Source of the DNA: Candidatus Melainabacteria bacterium
GTDB lineage: Bacteria > Cyanobacteriota > Vampirovibrionia > Obscuribacterales > Obscuribacteraceae
Direction of reading: 5' to 3'
Length of the DNA stretch: 64,000 nucleotides
Assembly (NCBI GenBank): GCA_003963305.1
Contig: RXJR01000015.1
Location: 62,001 to 126,000 of the forward strand
How positions within the stretch are numbered: the stretch's first letter is position 1; each line of letters starts with the position of its first letter. Under the pieces are notes generated by a model. That model saw only the letters and a program-made list of their open reading frames with translations, made no database searches and was not told the DNA's origin. The translations under genes and the position numbers were made by a program. Shown piece by piece: positions 33,477 to 42,251 of this stretch.

Positions 33477-33923
33477 CTATGCGCTCTTAGCCAGCGAAAC
33501 CATAGCGGACTTGAGCGTATAGACGACATTGTGGGTCACATCCTGCTCCGGCAGCAAATCTGTCTGCACCAGAGACAGTGACAAGTTATCCAGGTCGCTT
33601 AAGCTCGACTCGTACAGAGCAAGAACGCCGTTTTCGATATTTTCGAAGAACATCAAAATTCGCGATGAAATATCATCAGCTGCACCGTTGAAAATGAAGT
33701 CCAGTGGTGGACGGCGCGAAAGTCTCTCGACTGGCTTGCCGGCAAGCTCACGCAGACGCTTCTTCAGCTTCTGAGCGCGCTTGGAATGAGCGATGTGGAG
33801 TTCCTCTAGTTCCGCCTTGATGTCCAGGTTCGGTTGCCTCTGAACAACCTGTCTGTAAGCTTCTGCCGCTGTCATTTCTTCCATTAATAGTGAATTCAAA
33901 ACGCTTATCACGGCTTCAGTCAT
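33477..33923 (-). CDS. Ferritin-like four-helix protein (DUF2383-like)
   Basis: 148 aa from ATG 33923, preceded by GAGGTG; the longer frame from 34049 lacks a ribosome site and starts with an unlikely Cys-rich stretch. Four amphipathic helices are apparent: AVISVLNSLLMEEMTAAEAYRQV, a segment with ELEELHIAHSKRAQKLKKRL, ISSRILMFFENIENGVLALYE, and a last one after LLPEQDV. The pattern fits DUF2383/PA2169-type proteins. A metal site is not certain. It lies just upstream of, and divergent from, Ku. Confidence 0.6.
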   Translation of the reverse strand: MTEAVISVLNSLLMEEMTAAEAYRQVVQRQPNLDIKAELEELHIAHSKRAQKLKKRLRELAGKPVERLSRRPPLDFIFNGAADDISSRILMFFENIENGVLALYESSLSDLDNLSLSLVQTDLLPEQDVTHNVVYTLKSAMVSLAKSA

Positions 33924-34091
33924 CAAAAGCACCTCGTAGGAACTGGTGTTGAAGACTATTGAGCCTGAGCAAAGTTCCCAAATTCGAGTCGAGTCAGCCG
34001 TTCTGCACTTCCACATCGAAGCGATCAGACGGCAGGAACAGATCGTCACAGCCCCCGTCTAGAGAACGTTCCCCGATCAAGTGGTGCCATT

Positions 34092-35039
34092 ATGCCTAGA
34101 GCGATTTGGAGCGGAGTAATTAGCTTTGGACTTGTAAGCATTCCGGTTAAGCTGTACACGGCGACGGAAAGCAAGAGTCTGTCATTTCACCAGCTTCACG
34201 AAAAATGCAAGACCCGCATAAAGGAACAACGCTGGTGCCCTCACTGCGACAAGCAAGTAGACTACGATGAAATCGTCAAGGGCTTCGAGTACAGCAAGGG
34301 TGATTACGTTGTGGTGACCAGGGACGATCTGGAAGAGTTGCCACTGCCAAGCAAGAACATCATCAACATTAGTGCATTTATTAAGGCAGAAGAGATTGAT
34401 CCTCTTTATTTCAACGGCAGTTACTATCTCGAACCGGAAAAACTTGCCCAAAAGCCCTGCGCCCTGTTCATGCACGCCATGGAGGAGAAGGGAATGGTGG
34501 CGATAGGTACTCTGGCACTTCGCAACAAAGAACGGCTGTGCTCGCTCAGGGTGTTGGGCGGCAACCTCCTTGTAGAGATGTTGCTCTATCCCGACGAAAT
34601 AAGAGTAGACATGGACAAAAAATTGCCGGCAGCAAAATTGAGCAAACAAGAACTCTCTATGGCTTCTAGCTTGATTGATATGATGACACAAGATTTCCAG
34701 CCGGACGATTACGAGGACCACTACAGAGAGGCGCTACAGGCGCTAATCAAAGCCAAAATCGATGGCGATGAGACAATCGAGCAGCCGGAAGAAACCAAAC
34801 CAACGCGCGTTGTGGATTTGATGGAAGCGTTACGCGCCAGCGTCGAGAATGCAAAATCAAGTCGGTCGAAGAAATCGCCTCAAGCCGAAGAAGAAAAAGT
34901 GCTCAAATCAATTAAGCGCCAAACAGCAAGCAAGAAATCAGCAGATAAACAAGCACCTGCGAGAAAAGGCAGGCGCTCGACAGGATCTAAGCCTTCAGTA
35001 AAGAAGAAAGCTCCGGAGAAGAAAAGAGGAGCTGCATAA
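34092..35039 (+). CDS. ku: Ku protein for non-homologous end joining
   Basis: 315 aa. The bacterial Ku start is classic (MPRAIWSGVISFGLVSIPVK), followed by a CPHC zinc knuckle-like pair, GFEYSKGDYVVV, and the core to about residue 235. The last about 75 residues are Lys/Arg/Ser-rich (KSSRSKKSPQAEEEK, KKKAPEKKRGAA), the extended C-terminal DNA-binding tail seen in some Ku proteins. Ku dimers bind double-strand ends and recruit LigD. No LigD-type ligase is encoded in the window. Confidence 0.95.
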   Translation: MPRAIWSGVISFGLVSIPVKLYTATESKSLSFHQLHEKCKTRIKEQRWCPHCDKQVDYDEIVKGFEYSKGDYVVVTRDDLEELPLPSKNIINISAFIKAEEIDPLYFNGSYYLEPEKLAQKPCALFMHAMEEKGMVAIGTLALRNKERLCSLRVLGGNLLVEMLLYPDEIRVDMDKKLPAAKLSKQELSMASSLIDMMTQDFQPDDYEDHYREALQALIKAKIDGDETIEQPEETKPTRVVDLMEALRASVENAKSSRSKKSPQAEEEKVLKSIKRQTASKKSADKQAPARKGRRSTGSKPSVKKKAPEKKRGAA

Positions 35040-35045
35040 ATCGAC

Positions 35046-35059
35046 CACCACATACGGTG
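35046..35059. repeat. CACCA-N4-YGGTG palindrome, copy 8
   Basis: CACCACATACGGTG. It begins six bases after the Ku stop codon, between Ku and the convergent LRV-repeat gene. Confidence 0.6.
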
Positions 35060-35089
35060 ATAAGCAGCTCCCTTGAAGACGCTATCCTT

Positions 35090-35812
35090 TTAGCTCATCG
35101 CTACTTTTCTGAGTGATACCCTGGCACGTTGATTGAACGACATAGGCATTTTCACAAGTGCCGGTGGGGCGATTCTATTGAGTGTACGCCTGGCTCTGTG
35201 TGCGACATAACAGTTCTCATCGGCGGCCAGCAACTGCAGTAATTCTTCACTCAAGTTGTGGTTTTCGGCCATTGAAAAGCGAACATCTGCATGCTCATCG
35301 TTGACCAGTATATTCAAAATCTCAACTGGTGTATTGATGTTTTCTGCCACAGCGATGCGAACGGCTGGTGATGCGTGTCCGGCTAGCCGCGCCAGTGTAG
35401 AAGGTGCGGCGTTAGGATTCTCGGCGATACGCTCAGCAAAAACCGAGCTATCGACACTGGCCAACACGTCCAAAACAGCAGGACTTGTCTGCGGATTTTT
35501 GGCAATCATCCAACAAACTTTTGCGGCCAAATGATCTGACTCAGACACTTTAGATTGATCTGCATTATCGTCTGTCAACTCAACCAGACGCGCCCAAATC
35601 AACCTTCTCAGCAACAACTCTATATGTTCGGGCCAATCCCACTCCAGAAGATAGCTGTACGGAAAAGTGTCAGAGTCTGTTTCGGAATGTAGTATAACTG
35701 AATGCATTGTTTTAGCTCCCTCCCGCTCAACGCGGGTTCGTACGCCTGTTCCCGTTATATCACGAATTATTGACGCGAATCGGCTGCTGGTGCTGGATTC
35801 GGTCATATTCAT
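35090..35812 (-). CDS. LRV-repeat protein, 240 aa
   Basis: Residues of about 95-215 are LRV/HEAT-like repeats of 24 aa (AKNPQTSPAVLDVLASVDSSV, then AENPNAAPSTLARLAGHASPAVR, and so on), about five in number. They are closely similar to those fused to the receiver at 6442. The N-terminal 90 residues are unrelated and contain LLEWDWPEHIELLLRRLIW. No signal peptide. A protein-interaction scaffold is likely. The azotobacter LRV protein has an N-terminal iron-sulfur cysteine cluster; none is present here. Confidence 0.7.
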   Translation of the reverse strand: MNMTESSTSSRFASIIRDITGTGVRTRVEREGAKTMHSVILHSETDSDTFPYSYLLEWDWPEHIELLLRRLIWARLVELTDDNADQSKVSESDHLAAKVCWMIAKNPQTSPAVLDVLASVDSSVFAERIAENPNAAPSTLARLAGHASPAVRIAVAENINTPVEILNILVNDEHADVRFSMAENHNLSEELLQLLAADENCYVAHRARRTLNRIAPPALVKMPMSFNQRARVSLRKVAMS

Positions 35813-36165
35813 CTATGGAAAACCCCATGTACAGACGCACGTCTACCAGCCTGTAGTACGGAAACAATGACGGGATGAGGCACTGCAAGTTCCCGAGTCT
35901 AATTTCCGCTTGCTTCGAAACTATGGATTCCCAAGCGAAGGCAAAGCGGAGATCAATGTTCAGTACAACGTTTCGGTCCTACAACTCTACGCGCATACTC
36001 AGGCAATCATTCCACACTCGGATCTGAGTGAACTTAATATCCGAAAAGATATTTCTACAAAAGTTGCAACGAATTTTTAGATCTTGCGTCACTAGGTCAC
36101 CGACTAAAAGTCGAAGTGATCAGTTAATTACAACGGCCCTTCAACTGAAGGATACTGGAGGATAA
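35813..36165. other. 353-bp intergenic region with a leader hairpin
   Basis: This gap separates the divergent LRV and stress-protein genes. At 36097-36119 lies TCAC-CGACT-AAA-AGTCG-AA-GTGA, a five-base perfect stem extended by four more pairs across a small bulge, 47 bases before the stress gene. GTCAC at 36088 and 36096 also repeats. No gene is seen. Confidence 0.45.
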
Positions 36166-36690
36166 ATGGCGCAAACAGTTATCGGTTTAACAACCACCAT
36201 CGACCAAGCTGAATTATTGGTAGACAGACTGAAAACAGCCGGCTTTAGCAGCAACGACATATCAGTGCTATTGCCAGACAGAGAAGGTGCGCAAGATTTT
36301 GCTCACAAGAACACGACCAAGGCTCCTGAAGGCGCCACCACTGGTGCATCTACCGGCGGCGTGATTGGTGGAGCACTGGGTTGGTTGGCTGGTATTGGCG
36401 CGCTGGCGATACCCGGACTGGGCGCTTTCGTGGCGGCCGGACCAATCATGGCAGCGCTCAGCGGAGCCGCAGTCGGAGCCACCGTCGGCGGCGCAGCTGG
36501 TGCTCTCATCGGCTTGGGTATCCCCGAATATGAGGCAAAAATGTACGAAGGCAAAATTCGCGAAGGAAATATCCTCATAGCGGCACACAGCGACAGTAAA
36601 GATTTGCTGAAAGCAGCCGAGGAGATCTTTAAAGACCTGGGTGCAAAAGATGTTCATCGCACATCAGAAGCCAAAGTCGAAAAGAGATAG
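36166..36690 (+). CDS. General-stress glycine-zipper protein (YflT/DUF3341-like)
   Basis: 174 aa. An N-terminal ACT-like segment (TTTIDQAELLVDRLKTAGF, DISVLLPD) leads to a long Gly/Ala zipper region (about 60-125, GGVIGGALGWLAGIGALAIPG ... GAAVGATVGGAAGAL) able to insert in or coat membranes. It ends with GIPEYEAKMYEGKIREGNIL and a second small alpha/beta piece. Such proteins are widespread low-temperature or general-stress proteins of unknown mechanism. The ribosome site GGAGGATAA is strong, and a terminator follows. Confidence 0.75.
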   Translation: MAQTVIGLTTTIDQAELLVDRLKTAGFSSNDISVLLPDREGAQDFAHKNTTKAPEGATTGASTGGVIGGALGWLAGIGALAIPGLGAFVAAGPIMAALSGAAVGATVGGAAGALIGLGIPEYEAKMYEGKIREGNILIAAHSDSKDLLKAAEEIFKDLGAKDVHRTSEAKVEKR

Positions 36691-36762
36691 TCGCAGGTCA
36701 GCGATTCGAACTTCGAACAAGCTGGGACTGCGATTCAATTCAGGCTGTAATTTCGAAAAAGA

Positions 36763-36786
36763 AGAGGGCTGCTTACGCAGCCCTCT
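36763..36786. terminator. Strong bidirectional terminator hairpin
   Basis: AGAGGGCTGC (36763-36772) and GCAGCCCTCT (36777-36786) pair perfectly around TTAC. An A-rich left flank and a pyrimidine-rich right flank suit termination from both sides, between the stress gene and the convergent nuclease-like gene. Confidence 0.75.
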
Positions 36787-36807
36787 CCTTCTTACACTCG
36801 ATTGATG

Positions 36808-38298
36808 TCAACGTGCCGCTGTGCTTGGAGCAGCTACCGTATTTTCAGGTTCGGTAGCGACCGACTGCACTGATGTCACCACATGCGGTATCTCAAATCG
36901 GTCATTCTTCAATTTTGGCATAAGAATTGCCGGCATAGAGAATGAGATGAAGGATTGAAAGCAATTCATCCAGGTCTTGGCTCGCATCATGCGCATCCCT
37001 TCCACAACCTTACGAACAGTTGATTCGAGTTGCAGAAGATTGGCTACATATACAATTTGAGCTTCCGGTTTCACACGCTTGAAGTGATCTTTTACTTCTT
37101 GCGATACGCCGGCAGTAGAGACCACAAATGCCAACTTCGGTCTCTGCAAAGCTATTCTCGTGCCGAGAGAATAGGCATCACTCAAACCATATTCACTATC
37201 TTTGAGTTCGAAGAGAACAAGCGTGCCGTCTATATCTACAATAAATTCGACGTGATCAGAACCTTCCTCGGTGTGCAAAATTATCCGATCTGACGTTACG
37301 CCCAGACTATTGAGTAGCCTGACAACAGTAGCGGTCATCCAATAGTTGCTGTCCAGCATACTCTGTAAGGACTCATCGGCAGCCAGCAGACCTTCGATGG
37401 GCTCAGAAGCGATATTTTTTCCGCACGAGCACAAAACACCGAGCGCGCCCATTTGCTCAATAGTTTCGCGGCTTTCCACCCTGTTTACGTGTGCACCGGT
37501 TTTGGAGCACATGACTACATATTCTTGATGAACCAGATCGGCTTGCAATAGCTGATCGACATATTTGATCAACTCGCTTGCGTTCTCGGCCTTCTGCTTG
37601 AGCAACTCCTTAGCCAGGATTACACCCGAGCGGCGCACCAGCTGAGCGGTATCGCGGATGGCAGCATTTTCGAGAGCCTTGGCTGCTTTCAGGTCTTTCT
37701 CGCCAATCTTGGAAGCTAAATGATACGACTCATCGTGAGCCCCAACAATATCGTTGAACTGCTTGCTCTGCACAACATCGTTCGTCCAGACAATATCTAC
37801 ATTTTTCTCTTCGAAAGCTTTTGCCACCGCATCAGAGAATTCAAGTAAACTTCCTGTCTCATCGGGGTCGCCGATGAATCCGATGCGCAGCCTGCTGACG
37901 GTGTCTGGAGTAGGCTTCTGTTCTGTGCCTTTAGTGTAGTAGTCAACCATGGTAACGAACAGCAGTCCGGCTCCATCTTCACTGAAAAACACTTCGCCTC
38001 GAATCTCGGGCGTTTTTGTGGTGCCTTTGTGGCTCTCGAGACCGAAATCATATCCCAACTTTTCGAGGCTCATGAGTTTGCGCCGACCGAACTCACATTC
38101 CTTCTCCAGATCTTCGAGTTCGTCATCCTCTCCTGAGAGCGCTTCGTCACCGTTGCCACCAAAAGCCTGCGAAAAATTTTGCGCTGCTTTCCGCATCAGT
38201 GGTTCATAGCCGAGCCGCTCAAGACGGTCGATCAGGTTTTCAAAACTATCCGGAGAGTAGCTGAATGTCGCCGATCGGCTGTCAATAAAAAGATTCAT
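36808..38298 (-). CDS. Large protein with PD-(D/E)XK nuclease-like core and zinc-knuckle-like segment
   Basis: 496 aa, no family recognised. Residues 318-432 look like a restriction-endonuclease fold: a helix with NYWMTATVVRLLNSLGV, then strands VEFIVDIDG (Asp355 or 357) and TLVLFELKD (Glu364-Leu-Lys366), followed by LAFVVSTAGVSQEVKDHF. That is the D...ExK pattern. Before it, Cys264 and CSC at 290-292 may bind zinc. The N-terminal 250 residues include a basic/acidic helical part and a beta segment. It could be a Mrr-like nuclease, a repair factor, or an inactive relative. No methylase or other defence gene is adjacent. The C-terminal tail crosses a CACCA-type repeat. Confidence 0.6.
   Translation of the reverse strand: MNLFIDSRSATFSYSPDSFENLIDRLERLGYEPLMRKAAQNFSQAFGGNGDEALSGEDDELEDLEKECEFGRRKLMSLEKLGYDFGLESHKGTTKTPEIRGEVFFSEDGAGLLFVTMVDYYTKGTEQKPTPDTVSRLRIGFIGDPDETGSLLEFSDAVAKAFEEKNVDIVWTNDVVQSKQFNDIVGAHDESYHLASKIGEKDLKAAKALENAAIRDTAQLVRRSGVILAKELLKQKAENASELIKYVDQLLQADLVHQEYVVMCSKTGAHVNRVESRETIEQMGALGVLCSCGKNIASEPIEGLLAADESLQSMLDSNYWMTATVVRLLNSLGVTSDRIILHTEEGSDHVEFIVDIDGTLVLFELKDSEYGLSDAYSLGTRIALQRPKLAFVVSTAGVSQEVKDHFKRVKPEAQIVYVANLLQLESTVRKVVEGMRMMRAKTWMNCFQSFISFSMPAILMPKLKNDRFEIPHVVTSVQSVATEPENTVAAPSTAAR
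36877..36890. repeat. CACCA-N4 palindrome, copy 9
   Basis: CACCACATGCGGTA, one mismatch. It lies inside the C-terminal codons of the nuclease-like gene (IPHVVTS). Confidence 0.5.
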
Positions 38299-38484
38299 GA
38301 CCTATTCCCTCTTAAATCGTCGCTGATAGATTTGTTCCCCAACTGCACACTTACTATGCCGAAATCTGCGAGATTAATAGAAAGTTTCCGGCGACCGATA
38401 ACGATTATTCCCATTGACAACCACCCGTTTGGAACCGAGTAGCAGTGGTTTCCGTCGCAGCAAAGGTGAATGGAGGAATGGGAA

Positions 38485-39024
38485 ATGAACGCCAATAGTT
38501 TGAAAGGATGCCTGGCCATAGCTTTGACTGTCGCACTGCAACCTCTTTGTTTTGCCGACGACGCCGTCAGCACAACAACAGTCAAGACCGAAGGACCGCC
38601 AGTAGTGCTGGACAGTTACATGAAGCCCACGGTTGTGCAGACAAAAGAGACTACCGATGCCAACGGCAATGTAGAGAAATCGGTCGCGCCGATTATTCAA
38701 GAACGACATGAGCACGTCATGTTGCCTTCGAGCGAAACAACTACCACTATGACTGAGCACACGGGCACGAGCCAGACAGTCAAAACCGAGGCTACCGCAG
38801 TTGCGAGAAGCACCTTCCGCAGTGCCCCGCGGCGCAAGGTCGCGCACCGTGTACGACACCACCGCCGTGCTTGCGTAGCAGCTAAGCCGAAAAGTGTTGC
38901 CGTTGCTCAAAAGACGGTCGTAGAAAAAAAGGTTATCGAACCGACTGTGATTCAACGCCAGGATACGACTGTTGAAAAAGCAACTGTCATCGAACGCAAA
39001 GATCCAGCCTTGAACAACCAGTAA
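38485..39024 (+). CDS. Secreted Thr/Val-rich hypothetical protein, 179 aa
   Basis: ATG 38485 has GGAGG eight bases upstream, so the ATG five codons earlier is rejected. Signal peptide 1-24 ends in CFA-DD. The mature protein is Thr, Val and Lys rich, with repeated ETTTTMTEHT, KTVVEKKVIEPTVI and TTVEKATVIERKD segments, and a basic patch (RSAPRRKVAHRVRHHRR) in the middle. It looks disordered and extracellular. No family is recognised. Confidence 0.6.
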   Translation: MNANSLKGCLAIALTVALQPLCFADDAVSTTTVKTEGPPVVLDSYMKPTVVQTKETTDANGNVEKSVAPIIQERHEHVMLPSSETTTTMTEHTGTSQTVKTEATAVARSTFRSAPRRKVAHRVRHHRRACVAAKPKSVAVAQKTVVEKKVIEPTVIQRQDTTVEKATVIERKDPALNNQ

Positions 39025-39143
39025 ATTCACCGTTTAATAAAGCGCGAAACTGCCTCCCTGACTACAGTTGGGGAGGATCGCCGCGCCTTGCGGAACATGA
39101 GCTCCTGCCAACCGTCAATACTCTTGTAAGTGAGGATGGGAAG

Positions 39144-39383
39144 ATGAGCGAACTGGATTCGGTCAATTTTTGCGTGGGCGCTTCTGCCGGTATCAAATAT
39201 GGTGCCGAATATGCAGACGTGGGGAACACTTCTGAGCTTCTGGACAACGAATTGGTGGATAATTCGAGCCTGATGCACGACTTTGAGTCTGTGCCCCGGG
39301 AGCAAGACGAATTGCTGGCGGACGTATGTGCCGACGGGGTCTGTCCGACTAATTGGAAGCCCGAACGTCCGCAGGCTGCGTGA
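39144..39383 (+). CDS. Small acidic hypothetical protein, 79 aa
   Basis: GTGAGGATGGGAAG precedes ATG 39144, a plausible ribosome site. The protein is acidic (SELLDNELVDNSSL, EQDELLADVCADGVCPTNW) with three Cys. Longer frames on the opposite strand (39027-39473, 39062-39397) lack ribosome sites, so I prefer this strand. No homology recognised. Confidence 0.45.
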   Translation: MSELDSVNFCVGASAGIKYGAEYADVGNTSELLDNELVDNSSLMHDFESVPREQDELLADVCADGVCPTNWKPERPQAA

Positions 39384-39684
39384 ACAAGTAAGGGCATAGC
39401 AGTAGAAACTTAGAACAGAAGAACAACTCCAGAACAACGAGTCTCTGGAAGACAACGAGTCTCTGATTGCCACAGGTGCAAACCTTCACCAGGCTTTCAG
39501 GGGCTCTTTAATATTTATAAGCCATAGCCCAGACGGATAAGAAATGCCGTGCCACGCAGTACTTGGAGTATTTTGCGCATAAATTGCCAGGCTCCTCGCC
39601 AACCTCCAACCTCTTGATAATTGTTGAAAATGACACGCTGTTGCCACGGAGATGAGTTATATTCAGATCATAGGGAAGAGAATA
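39384..39684. other. 301-bp intergenic region with an 18-bp tandem duplication
   Basis: ACAACGAGTCTCTG occurs at 39434-39447 and again at 39452-39465, an 18-base period. The rest has no gene I can support. It should hold the promoter of the triple-PAS pair. Confidence 0.4.
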
Positions 39685-40959
39685 ATGTTGCAACACGAGC
39701 GGCCAGACCTGAAAGAGCAGCTTGAACAGCGTATTGCGGAACTCGAAAACGAGCTCCGTATGCTGGAAAGCGACATCGAATATGCACCTGCATCCACTGA
39801 AAGCAACATAGGCACAGAGTATCGCAGCAGTCTGGAACGTTTCCTCGCCGCCGACTCCATCGCTATAATCCGCGCCAGCCTGGCCGGCGCCATACTGGAT
39901 GTGAACCAGGCCTTCACTGACATGCTCGGATACACCAGAGAGGAAGCCCTGTCGGGTGCCTTGCAGTGGACAGAAATCACTCCACCGGAGTGGATACCAC
40001 ACGACGAACTGGCTAAAGAGCAGATTTTGCAAACAGGCAATGCCGCACCTTATGAAAAAGAACTTGTCCATAAAGACGGGCACAAAGTGCCGGTGATGCT
40101 GGCTGTTGGCGGCGCTGACCCAAACGGAGAAGACTGCTTCTGTCTGTTTGTCGACATGTCGGAGCAGAAGCGCAAAGAAGCCGAGCTCAAGTTGACCGAA
40201 GCGCAATTCAGGTTACTGGCGGAATCTATCCCGCAAATGGTGTTCACAGTCGGTGCAGACGGCACAACAGACTATTTCAACAAGCGTTGGGGCGAACTGA
40301 CCGGTTTTCAACCAACACGAGGATTTGAGAAAACGTGGCACGAACTATGCCACCCAGACGACGTTCAGCGCGTGCAAGAGCACTGGGACGTTGCCCAGGC
40401 CAACAAAAGCGTCGTCGAAATTGAATCGAGATACAAACGAAAAGACGGCACTTTCGCATGGGCGATGCAACGAGCTTATCCTCTCATTGCTGAAGACGGC
40501 AGCATTGCGAAGTGGTTCGGCACTCTCACCGACATAGACGATCAGAAACGAGCCGAAGAAGAGATAAGAGCCAGCGAAGTCCGCTTTCGCACACTGGCTG
40601 ACGCCATTCCACAAATTGTCTGGACGGCCGACGCGAGCGGGCAAATCGACTTCTTCAATAACCGCTGGTTTGAATATACCGGTCTGACCATTGAGCAAAG
40701 CCTGGATGACGGTTGGAAGCTTTTGATCCACCCGGACGACCTGCCGCTGTATGTCAAAGAATGGGAGAACGCCATCGAAACAGGCGACACCTACGAGGTA
40801 AATTTCAGACTGCGTCGAGCCGTTGGGGTAAAGAACGGCTCAAAGAATCAATACAGACGGCATTTGGGCCGCGCTGTTGCCTTAAGGGGCAAAAATGGGC
40901 AAGTAACTAAATGGTTCGCCACGTGGACTGAGATCGAACATCAAGGGACGAACGAATAG
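39685..40959 (+). CDS. Triple-PAS protein without output domain (A)
   Basis: 424 aa from ATG 39685 (GGGAAGAG upstream; the ATG at 39652 has a site too close). A short coiled coil (DLKEQLEQRIAELENELRML) is followed by three PAS domains at about 45-170, 175-300 and 305-420. Two carry PAC ends (DMSEQKRKEAE, LTDIDDQKRAEEE). No HisKA, HATPase, GGDEF or DNA-binding domain follows; the chain stops two residues after the third PAC. It is cytoplasmic. It is presumably a ligand-sensing partner of some kinase. The paralogous gene B starts three bases after its stop. Confidence 0.85.
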   Translation: MLQHERPDLKEQLEQRIAELENELRMLESDIEYAPASTESNIGTEYRSSLERFLAADSIAIIRASLAGAILDVNQAFTDMLGYTREEALSGALQWTEITPPEWIPHDELAKEQILQTGNAAPYEKELVHKDGHKVPVMLAVGGADPNGEDCFCLFVDMSEQKRKEAELKLTEAQFRLLAESIPQMVFTVGADGTTDYFNKRWGELTGFQPTRGFEKTWHELCHPDDVQRVQEHWDVAQANKSVVEIESRYKRKDGTFAWAMQRAYPLIAEDGSIAKWFGTLTDIDDQKRAEEEIRASEVRFRTLADAIPQIVWTADASGQIDFFNNRWFEYTGLTIEQSLDDGWKLLIHPDDLPLYVKEWENAIETGDTYEVNFRLRRAVGVKNGSKNQYRRHLGRAVALRGKNGQVTKWFATWTEIEHQGTNE

Positions 40960-40961
40960 CC

Positions 40962-42224
40962 ATGACGGCCAGCGACACATCGGCAAGATCCTCCGAACTG
41001 CTTTTGCTGCGGGCGAAGATTTTTGAATTGGAAACGCGGGTTGAGCGCGCCAAGCTGCAAAGAAAACTGAAAAGCACCGGCTTTAAAGATTTTACCGATC
41101 TGGATCGGCTGCGGCGCTTCGTTGACTCCAACATCGTGGCAATCCATCGGGCAGATATATACGGAAATATAACTGAAGCAAACGACGCAACCGTGAAGTT
41201 GCTGGGCTACAGCAAAGATGAACTGTATTCGGGCCGAGTGAAGTGGACTGATTTCACCCCTCCCGAATATCTGCACATGGATGATAAAGCGATAGTCCAG
41301 CTGCGCACCACAGGACGAACACCGTTCTACCGAAAAGAATACATTCGCAGCGACGGCACCAGAATTCCAGCGCTGGTGCAAGTGACCGCCATCAACAGCG
41401 AAGCAACAGACTGCTTCACAGTCGTCTTCGACCTGACTGAAATGGAAAAATTGGAGCGACAGCTAAGGGAGAGCGAGAACCAATTTCGTTTATTGGCTGA
41501 AGCGATACCGCACATCGTCTGGATGTGCGATCCATCCGGAAAAATCGCCTACGCAAATCAAAGATGGTTTGACTTCACTGGACTCTCAACTGAAGATCAC
41601 GAACGGAAATGGCTTTCCGTGCTTCATCCTGACGATAGACGACTTTGCCTGGAAGAAGCGGAACGAGCATTTCGCACCGACACAACTTTCAACATGGAAA
41701 TCAGATATCGTGCTGCAAATGGTTCATACGTGTGGCACCTGGTGCGAGCTCAGACAATAACTGATCCGCGAACCGGAGAAAAAATCTGGTTCGGCACAAG
41801 CACAGATATTGACGATAAAAAACGAGCCGCAGAAGAAATCAAAGAGAGCGAAATGAGATATCGCATGCTCGCCGATGCGATACCACAGATAGTGTTCACA
41901 GCAGATGCAGCCGGCGAGATCGATTTTTTCAATGACAGATGGTTTGAATACACCGGATTGTCGCTGGCACAGAGCCAGAACAATGGCTGGCAATTACTGA
42001 TTCACCCTGACGATCTTGATAAGTACATGGCTGAATGGAACCGCTCTCTTGCAACCGGAGACAGCCACGAAATCGAATTCAGATTGCGCCGCGCAGTAGG
42101 TGTGAAGACGATGAAAAACCACGCCTATCGCTCCCACCTCGCCCGGGCAGTAGCCTTACGAGGTACGGACGGTGAAGTGATTAAGTGGTTCGCCACCTGG
42201 ACAGAAATTGAAGGTACTAAGTAA
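40962..42224 (+). CDS. Triple-PAS protein without output domain (B)
   Basis: 420 aa with the same plan as protein A: N-terminal coiled coil (SSELLLLRAKIFELETRVE), then three PAS domains, with WFDFTGLSTEDHERKW and WFEYTGLSLAQSQNNGW as the cores of the second and third. It ends in FATWTEIEGTK, nearly the same as A (FATWTEIEHQG), so the pair arose by tandem duplication. No output domain follows. Co-transcription with A is certain from the spacing. Hetero-oligomers through PAS and coiled-coil contacts are a reasonable inference. Confidence 0.85.
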   Translation: MTASDTSARSSELLLLRAKIFELETRVERAKLQRKLKSTGFKDFTDLDRLRRFVDSNIVAIHRADIYGNITEANDATVKLLGYSKDELYSGRVKWTDFTPPEYLHMDDKAIVQLRTTGRTPFYRKEYIRSDGTRIPALVQVTAINSEATDCFTVVFDLTEMEKLERQLRESENQFRLLAEAIPHIVWMCDPSGKIAYANQRWFDFTGLSTEDHERKWLSVLHPDDRRLCLEEAERAFRTDTTFNMEIRYRAANGSYVWHLVRAQTITDPRTGEKIWFGTSTDIDDKKRAAEEIKESEMRYRMLADAIPQIVFTADAAGEIDFFNDRWFEYTGLSLAQSQNNGWQLLIHPDDLDKYMAEWNRSLATGDSHEIEFRLRRAVGVKTMKNHAYRSHLARAVALRGTDGEVIKWFATWTEIEGTK

Positions 42225-42251
42225 GACCGGGTCTACCAGGCACGACTGTGT

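Noticed and set aside
39508-40206. Minus-strand frame of 232 aa
   Set aside because: It overlaps the first PAS domain of a clearly real gene on the other strand and has no family features.
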